A stretch of DNA of 64,000 nt from Neptuniibacter halophilus (lineage in GTDB: Bacteria; Pseudomonadota; Gammaproteobacteria; Pseudomonadales; Balneatricaceae). The position numbers and the translations under genes were made by a program. The stretch's first letter is position 1. Each line of letters opens with the position of its first letter. Positions 58,366 through 64,000 of this stretch are shown here, piece by piece. The notes beneath the pieces are model-generated. The model made no database searches, was not told the origin of the DNA, and saw only the letters and a program-made list of their open reading frames with translations. Where the stretch lies: assembly GCF_030295765.1 (NCBI RefSeq), contig NZ_AP027292.1, forward strand, positions 1,364,001 to 1,428,000. Direction: 5' to 3'.

Positions 58366-58905
58366 TCAGAACGGGATATCATCATCGAAATCGTCAAAGC
58401 CCGGTGCAGGCTGTGGTGCAGGCGCCTGCTGGGGAGCGGGACGCTGTTGCGGCGCCTGCTGCGGTGCATACTGCTGCTGAGGTGCCTGTTGCGGGGCTGC
58501 CTGCTGCTGTGGAGCCTGCTGCGAGTACCCCCCCTGCTGCTGCGGCTGATAACCACCACCATCGCCACCGCGGCTGTCGAGCAGCTGCATTTCACTGGCT
58601 ACGATCTCGGTTGTGTAGCGATCCTGTCCGCTCTGATCCTGCCACTTACGGGTGCGCAATGAACCTTCGACGTAGACTTTACCGCCTTTACGCATGTATT
58701 CACCGGCGATCTCCGCCAGACGATTAAAAAAGACAACCCGGTGCCACTCAGTACGCTCTTGCTGCTGACCGGTCTGCTTATCTTTCCAGGATTCAGAGGT
58801 TGCGATGGTAACGTTGGTTACCGCATTGCCATTAGGCATATACCGAACTTCAGGGTCACCACCCAGATTGCCCACAAGAATTACTTTGTTAACACCACGT
58901 GCCAT
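58366..58905 (-). CDS. ssb: single-stranded DNA-binding protein SSB
   Basis: 179 residues: OB fold (1-112: [21 protein letters not shown]) and a Gln/Pro/Ala-rich linker built of QQAPQQ-like repeats (about 120-165), ending in the partner-binding tip DFDDDIPF. Binds ssDNA in replication and repair. Divergent from uvrA as in E. coli. Confidence 0.97.
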   Translation of the reverse strand: MARGVNKVILVGNLGGDPEVRYMPNGNAVTNVTIATSESWKDKQTGQQQERTEWHRVVFFNRLAEIAGEYMRKGGKVYVEGSLRTRKWQDQSGQDRYTTEIVASEMQLLDSRGGDGGGYQPQQQGGYSQQAPQQQAAPQQAPQQQYAPQQAPQQRPAPQQAPAPQPAPGFDDFDDDIPF

Positions 58906-59062
58906 TTTTATCTCCAGAATGCTTCTTCACAACCGATCGAACAGGCTGCGTATATAACGCTCAAGCTTAACATGCGACAGCCTTAACTCCCATAGCCAGC
59001 CACTCAGTTTTAGTGCCTGAAGCAAAACCCGGTTTAGTCCTACAGGGGACGTAAAAATTCTT

Positions 59063-59068
59063 TATAAT
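59063..59068 (+). promoter_or_regulatory. candidate -10 element of uvrA
   Basis: TATAAT 33 bases before the uvrA ATG; the -35 side is weak. No LexA box (CTG-N10-CAG) found in the ssb-uvrA interval. Confidence 0.35.
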
Positions 59069-59100
59069 GATGTGTTTTGTTTCTCCGCTCAGGAACCAAT

Positions 59101-61929
59101 ATGGATAAGATTCTGGTACGGGGTGCCCGCACCCACAACCTCAAAGACGTGGATCTGGAGATCCCCCGTGACAAGCTCATCGTGATCACGGGTCTGTCCG
59201 GTTCCGGCAAGTCCTCTCTGGCATTCGACACACTCTATGCTGAAGGACAACGGCGTTATGTCGAGTCGCTCTCCACATATGCCCGTCAGTTCCTGTCGAT
59301 GATGGAAAAACCTGATGTGGACCACATTGAAGGTCTTTCACCGGCCATCTCCATTGAACAGAAATCGACTTCGCACAACCCACGTTCCACCGTGGGTACC
59401 ATCACCGAGATCTATGATTACCTGCGCCTGTTGTTTGCCCGTGCGGGTGAGCCTCGCTGCCCGGATCATGACCTCCCCCTGGCTGCACAAACCATCAGCC
59501 AGATGGTAGATCAGGTGCTCGCCCTGGAAGAAGGCAGCAAGATGATGCTTCTGGCTCCTGTGATTCAGGGGCGTAAAGGTGAGCACTTACATACGATCAG
59601 TAACTTACGGGCCGAGGGTTTCATCCGTGCCCGGATTGATGGCATTGTGGTGGATCTGGATGCTGCCCCGGAGCTGGATAAAAACAAGAAACATACCATT
59701 GAGGTCGTCGTCGACCGCTTCAAAGTGCGCAGCGACCTGCAGACACGATTGGCAGAGTCCTTCGAAACCGCACTCAACCTGACCGACGGCATCGCCAAAG
59801 TGGCATACATGGATGGCGAGGCTGACGAGCTGATTTTCTCTGCCCGCTTTGCCTGCCCGGAGTGCGGACACAGCATTCAGGAACTTGAGCCGCGCCTGTT
59901 CTCATTTAACAATCCACATGGCGCCTGCCCAAGCTGCGACGGGCTGGGGGTAAAGCAGTACTTTGATCCGGTTAAAGTCGTGCACGACAATAGCCTGACT
60001 CTCTCCGAAGGTGCGATCCGCGGATGGGACCGACGCAGTCTCTACTACTTCCAGCAACTGAAAGCCGTCGCCGAGCAGTATGGCTTTGATATGGACACAC
60101 CGTTCAAGGCCCTGAGCCAGAAGCACCAGAGCCTGATACTGCAGGGCAGCGGCAGTGAAACCGTGACCTTCCGCTACCTCAATGATCGGGGCGATATTAT
60201 CAATAAAGCTCACCCTTTCGAGGGCGTCCTGAATAATCTCGAAAGACGCTATCGCGAGACTGAGTCAGACACCGTTCGCGAAGATCTGGCTAAATACCTG
60301 AATATGCAGCCCTGCCCCTCCTGTCATGGCAGCCGTCTGCGTCGCGATGCCCGGCACGTTTACATTGACCAGCATACCCTGCCCGAGATCGTCACCAAAC
60401 CGATCGGCGATAGCCTGAACTACTTTGAACAACTGCACCTCAGCGGCAAACAGGGCGAGATTGCGGAAAAGATTCTTAAGGAGATTCGCGAACGCCTCAG
60501 CTTCCTCGTTAATGTCGGTCTGGAATACCTTTCACTGGATCGGAATGCTGACACCCTCTCCGGTGGTGAAGCCCAGCGCATTCGTCTGGCCAGCCAGATT
60601 GGTGCCGGGCTTGTAGGGGTGATGTATATACTCGACGAGCCCTCTATCGGCCTGCATCAGCGCGATAACGAACGCCTGCTCAATACACTGGTACATCTGC
60701 GCGATCTGGGGAACACGGTCATTGTAGTGGAACACGACGAAGATGCGATTCGTCTGGCCGATTATGTAATCGACATAGGCCCCGGTGCCGGAGTCCACGG
60801 CGGACAAGTGATTGCTGCCGGCAAGCCGGAAGAGGTGATGAACAATCCGGAGTCGATTACCGGGCAGTACCTCAGCGGCGCAAAAGAGATTGCCGTCCCT
60901 TCAGAGCGCCACCCGGCTGATCCTAAGAAGATGCTGGAACTGATCGGCGCTGAAGGAAACAACCTCAATAAAGTCGATCTTAAGATTCCGGTCGGACTGT
61001 TTACCTGTGTTACCGGTGTCTCAGGATCCGGTAAGTCCACACTGATCAACAACACTCTTTACCCGGTAGCGGCGACGGAGCTGAATAACGCGACGACACT
61101 GGATCCGGCCCCTCACGCTGCAATCAAAGGGCTGGATAACTTCGATAAAGTGATCGATATTGATCAGAGCCCGATCGGCCGGACACCCCGCTCAAACCCG
61201 GCCACTTATACCGGCATCTTCACCCCGGTACGCGAGCTGTTTGCCGGCACACAGGAAGCCCGTTCACGCGGCTACAAGCCAGGCAGATTCAGCTTCAACG
61301 TAAAAGGCGGACGCTGTGAAGCCTGTCAGGGTGATGGCGTGATCAAGGTAGAGATGCACTTTCTGCCGGACATTTACGTACCCTGCGATGTCTGTAAAGG
61401 CAAACGCTATAATCGGGAAACCCTTGAGGTGAAATATAAAGGCAAGAATATTCATGAGGTACTCGACCTGACGGTCGAAGATGCCCGGGAATTCTTTGAT
61501 GCAATCCCGGCGCTGGCACGACGCTTACAAACCCTGATCGATGTCGGCCTCTCCTATATCCGCTTAGGTCAGGCAGCAACCACGCTCTCCGGTGGTGAGG
61601 CGCAACGGGTTAAGCTGGCGAAAGAGCTGTCTAAACGCGATACCGGCAAGACCCTGTATATACTCGACGAACCGACCACAGGGCTGCATTTCTACGATAT
61701 TCAGCAACTGCTGAACGTCCTCAACCGGCTACGTGATCATGGCAACACCATCGTGGTGATTGAGCACAACCTCGATGTGATCAAGACCGCAGACTGGATC
61801 GTCGACCTCGGCCCTGAAGGCGGTGTTAAAGGTGGCTACATCATCGCGGAAGGCACACCAGAGATGGTGGCAGACAATCCTGAATCGCATACCGGACGAT
61901 TTCTTAAAGGGATGCTTAACCCGCAATAG
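59101..61929 (+). CDS. uvrA: excinuclease ABC subunit A
   Basis: 942 residues, double ABC ATPase: [10 protein letters not shown], zinc finger CPECGH...CPSCDG, first signature [12 protein letters not shown], second P-loop GVSGSGKST, second zinc finger CEAC...CDVC, and [12 protein letters not shown]. Damage recognition in nucleotide-excision repair. ATG 59101 matches the family start ([15 protein letters not shown]); eight upstream codons rejected. Confidence 0.98.
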   Translation: MDKILVRGARTHNLKDVDLEIPRDKLIVITGLSGSGKSSLAFDTLYAEGQRRYVESLSTYARQFLSMMEKPDVDHIEGLSPAISIEQKSTSHNPRSTVGTITEIYDYLRLLFARAGEPRCPDHDLPLAAQTISQMVDQVLALEEGSKMMLLAPVIQGRKGEHLHTISNLRAEGFIRARIDGIVVDLDAAPELDKNKKHTIEVVVDRFKVRSDLQTRLAESFETALNLTDGIAKVAYMDGEADELIFSARFACPECGHSIQELEPRLFSFNNPHGACPSCDGLGVKQYFDPVKVVHDNSLTLSEGAIRGWDRRSLYYFQQLKAVAEQYGFDMDTPFKALSQKHQSLILQGSGSETVTFRYLNDRGDIINKAHPFEGVLNNLERRYRETESDTVREDLAKYLNMQPCPSCHGSRLRRDARHVYIDQHTLPEIVTKPIGDSLNYFEQLHLSGKQGEIAEKILKEIRERLSFLVNVGLEYLSLDRNADTLSGGEAQRIRLASQIGAGLVGVMYILDEPSIGLHQRDNERLLNTLVHLRDLGNTVIVVEHDEDAIRLADYVIDIGPGAGVHGGQVIAAGKPEEVMNNPESITGQYLSGAKEIAVPSERHPADPKKMLELIGAEGNNLNKVDLKIPVGLFTCVTGVSGSGKSTLINNTLYPVAATELNNATTLDPAPHAAIKGLDNFDKVIDIDQSPIGRTPRSNPATYTGIFTPVRELFAGTQEARSRGYKPGRFSFNVKGGRCEACQGDGVIKVEMHFLPDIYVPCDVCKGKRYNRETLEVKYKGKNIHEVLDLTVEDAREFFDAIPALARRLQTLIDVGLSYIRLGQAATTLSGGEAQRVKLAKELSKRDTGKTLYILDEPTTGLHFYDIQQLLNVLNRLRDHGNTIVVIEHNLDVIKTADWIVDLGPEGGVKGGYIIAEGTPEMVADNPESHTGRFLKGMLNPQ

Positions 61930-62023
61930 CGGGTTAAGCAGGCCGGTACGCCGCTCTGCGGCTACCCGCCAGAACCTCTACTTTCGTTAACTCAAAAAGC
62001 ACGCCCATCCTTTTTTCAGGCAA

Positions 62024-62052
62024 TAAAAAACCCGGCATAAGCCGGGTTTTTT
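62024..62052. terminator. bidirectional terminator between uvrA and rplQ
   Basis: AAAAAACCCGGC-ataa-GCCGGGTTTTTT, 15 bases after the rplQ stop; closes the alpha operon. Confidence 0.92.
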
Positions 62053-62067
62053 GATGATCAAGAAATC

Positions 62068-62457
62068 TTAATCTTCGGATTCGTCAGCAGCAATACCTGC
62101 AGGACGATCAACCAGTTCAACGTAAGCCATTGGCGCGTTGTCACCTGGGCGGAAGCCGCATTTCAGAATGCGAACATAACCACCCGGACGAGCGTTGTAA
62201 CGCGGGCCCAGTTCGTTGAACAGTTTACCAACAGCAACTTTGCTGCCAGTACGTGCGAATGCCAGACGGCGGTTCGCTACAGTGTCGTTCTTAGCCAGAG
62301 TAATCAGCGGCTCAGCATAGCTACGCAGCTCTTTTGCTTTAGGCAGAGTTGTACGAATCAACTCGTGCTCGAACAAAGAAACTGCCATGTTTTTAAACAT
62401 AGCTTTGCGGTGCGCACTGGTACGACTAAATTTACGACCAGATTTACGATGACGCAT
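62068..62457 (-). CDS. rplQ: 50S ribosomal protein L17
   Basis: 129 residues, [23 protein letters not shown] opening. Last gene of the alpha operon, 39 bases after rpoA. Confidence 0.98.
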   Translation of the reverse strand: MRHRKSGRKFSRTSAHRKAMFKNMAVSLFEHELIRTTLPKAKELRSYAEPLITLAKNDTVANRRLAFARTGSKVAVGKLFNELGPRYNARPGGYVRILKCGFRPGDNAPMAYVELVDRPAGIAADESED

Positions 62458-62496
62458 GATAAATCCCTACCAAACCAGTCAGTTATTATCGCCGAA

Positions 62497-63501
62497 TCAG
62501 GAAGCGACTTTATCGTCGTTCTTCAGGCTAGCCGGTGGCCAGTTCTCAAGACGCATGCCCAGGGACAGACCCTTAGAAGCAAGTACATCTTTGATCTCTG
62601 TCAGCGACTTCTTACCCAAGTTCGGAGTCTTCAGCAGTTCGACCTCTGTACGCTGGATCAGATCACCAATGTAGTAGATCTGTTCTGCTTTCAGACAGTT
62701 GGCGGAACGTACAGTCAGCTCCAGATCGTCTACCGGACGCAGAAGGATCGGATCAATTTCCGGCTCTTCTGGTTCGTCTTTCGCCTGATCAGCGCCATCT
62801 TCCAGATCAACAAACACAATCAGTTGCTGCTGCAGGATAGTAGCTGCGCGACGGATAGCTTCTTCCGGGTCAATCGTACCGTTAGATTCGATATCGATAA
62901 CCAGTTTATCCAGGTCAGTACGCTGTTCTACACGAGCACTTTCTACTACGTAGGAAACGCGACGTACCGGACTGAAAGTAGCATCCAGTTGTAGACGACC
63001 AATCGCACGAGTCTCTTCTTCATCAGAAACACGCGCATCTGCTGGAACGTAGCCACGGCCACGGCTCACAGTCAGTTGCATGTTCAGACTCGCGCCTTCG
63101 TTAAGGTGAGCAATAACGTGGTCCGGGTTAGCGATTTCAACATCCTGATTCAGTTGAATGTCGCCAGCAGTTACAGGACCTGCTTCAGATTTGCTCAGAG
63201 TCAGGGTCACTTCATCGCTGTTGTGCAGCAATACAGAAACCCCTTTCAGGTTCAGGAGGATCTCAATGACATCTTCCTGAACACCTTCAATTGTGCTGTA
63301 CTCATGCAGCACGCCGTCGATCTCAACTTCTGTTACGGCACAACCCGGCATAGAAGAGAGAAGGATACGGCGCAGTGCATTGCCCAGCGTATGGCCAAAT
63401 CCACGCTCTAGTGGCTCAAGAGTCACTTTTGCGCGTGTTTTGCTGATTTCCTGTACGTCAATATGACGTGGACTTAGAAACTCATTTACCGAACGCTGCA
63501 T
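62497..63501 (-). CDS. rpoA: RNA polymerase alpha subunit
   Basis: 334 residues: alpha-NTD ([20 protein letters not shown]) and alpha-CTD ([22 protein letters not shown]). Normal length. 25 bases after rpsD. Confidence 0.98.
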   Translation of the reverse strand: MQRSVNEFLSPRHIDVQEISKTRAKVTLEPLERGFGHTLGNALRRILLSSMPGCAVTEVEIDGVLHEYSTIEGVQEDVIEILLNLKGVSVLLHNSDEVTLTLSKSEAGPVTAGDIQLNQDVEIANPDHVIAHLNEGASLNMQLTVSRGRGYVPADARVSDEEETRAIGRLQLDATFSPVRRVSYVVESARVEQRTDLDKLVIDIESNGTIDPEEAIRRAATILQQQLIVFVDLEDGADQAKDEPEEPEIDPILLRPVDDLELTVRSANCLKAEQIYYIGDLIQRTEVELLKTPNLGKKSLTEIKDVLASKGLSLGMRLENWPPASLKNDDKVAS

Positions 63502-63526
63502 ATTTCCACCAAATTAAAGTTAAAAA

Positions 63527-64000
63527 TTACTTCGAGTACAGCTCTACAATCAGCTGTTCGTTGATATCAGCAGACAGATCGGAGCGCTCTGGAGTAGCCT
63601 TGAAGGTACCTTCCATTTTGCCCGCATCTACTTCAACCCACTCAACTGGAGCACGCTGACCAGCCAGTTCCAGTGCGTTTTTGATACGCAGCTGAGTCTT
63701 AGCTTTTTCGCGAACTGCCACAACGTCACCTGCTTTAACCTGGTATGAAGCGATGTTCACAACCTGGCCGTTCACAGTGATGGAGCGGTGAGATACGATC
63801 TGACGTGCTTCAGCGCGAGTAGCACCGAAACCCATGCGATATACAACATTGTCCAAGCGACCTTCCAGAAGCTGCAGCAGGACTTCACCTGTTGCGCCAC
63901 TGCGGCGAGCCGCTTCTTTGTAGTAACTACGGAACTGTCGTTCCAGTACGCCGTACATACGACGAACTTTCTGTTTTTCACGCAGCTGCAGGCCGTAGTC
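63527..64000 (-). CDS. rpsD: 30S ribosomal protein S4 (partial, 5' end beyond the window)
   Basis: The C-terminal 157 codons of S4, open to the window edge. The residues before Met 63958 ([12 protein letters not shown]) are the normal internal S4 sequence, so that Met is not the start. S4 domain [20 protein letters not shown] visible. Missing about 50 N-terminal residues. Confidence 0.97.
   Translation of the reverse strand, partial: DYGLQLREKQKVRRMYGVLERQFRSYYKEAARRSGATGEVLLQLLEGRLDNVVYRMGFGATRAEARQIVSHRSITVNGQVVNIASYQVKAGDVVAVREKAKTQLRIKNALELAGQRAPVEWVEVDAGKMEGTFKATPERSDLSADINEQLIVELYSK

Noticed and set aside
58420-58560. Repeat array or CRISPR-like element
   Set aside because: The repetitive DNA is the Gln/Pro/Ala-rich linker of SSB (QQAPQQ units), a coding low-complexity stretch.
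58906-59100. LexA (SOS) box in the ssb-uvrA interval
   Set aside because: Each CTG in the interval was checked; none is followed by CAG at the N10 spacing. GCTGCGTATATAACGCTC is AT-rich in the middle but lacks the right half.

Overview
The window is a gene-dense chromosomal segment of a marine-type gammaproteobacterium, most likely in the Oceanospirillales/Pseudomonadales neighbourhood. I infer this from protein resemblance and gene order; I cannot name the genus. No rRNA, tRNA, CRISPR, prophage or insertion sequence was recognised. From 16.4 to 49.1 kb the order clpB, pgeF, rluD, bamD, thiO, minor-pilin genes, fkpB, lspA, ileS, ribF, murJ, rpsT, proB, obgE, rpmA, rplU, ispB follows the order I remember from Pseudomonas aeruginosa. 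That makes local departures from it informative.

Region by region. 0-6.3 kb: a LysR regulator, ppnP, serA, an alpha/beta hydrolase and malate synthase G. 6.3-10.9 kb: a sirtuin, then an iron-storage group (bfd divergent from two bacterioferritin subunits, with two perfect Fur-type palindromes between), a parvulin, a di-haem peroxidase-like lipoprotein with its own Fur-like site, and a small membrane protein ending in a pilin-like helix. 10.9-14.3 kb: a flavin-reductase-like protein and ilvIH behind a long, hairpin-rich upstream region. 14.3-21.3 kb: a small unknown gene, a receiver/PilZ-like regulator, a lipoprotein, clpB with a sigma-32 promoter, a two-gene cassette of an MglA-like GTPase fused to a roadblock domain plus a separate roadblock protein, and a D-Ala-D-Ala dipeptidase coupled to pgeF and rluD. 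23-26 kb: bamD, nadE, thiO.

26.3-37.7 kb holds two consecutive minor-pilin operons on the minus strand. The downstream one (pilV-W-X-Y1-E-fimT) looks like the standard type IV pilus priming/tip set. The upstream one (pilE-fimU-pilW-pilX-pilV types) has no PilY1 and carries two greatly enlarged members, a 401-residue PilX-like and a 576-residue PilV-like protein with an internal duplication. It lies next to fkpB, where ispH sits in P. aeruginosa. 37.9-49.1 kb is housekeeping: lspA-ileS-ribF, murJ, rpsT, proB, obgE, rpmA-rplU, ispB. 49.3-51.2 kb is fabA-fabB.

51.2-56.7 kb is a molybdenum-cofactor operon (moaA-moaB-moeA-acyltransferase-moaC-moaD-plsC) that lacks moaE and has two acyltransferases interleaved. 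The window ends with a SirB2-like protein, an orphan RmlD-like reductase, divergent ssb/uvrA, and the end of the ribosomal alpha operon (rpsD partial, rpoA, rplQ).

The best candidates for something not well described are the GTPase/roadblock cassette, the second minor-pilin operon with its large tip-like subunits, the ilvI leader region, and the Fur-site-preceded peroxidase-like lipoprotein.
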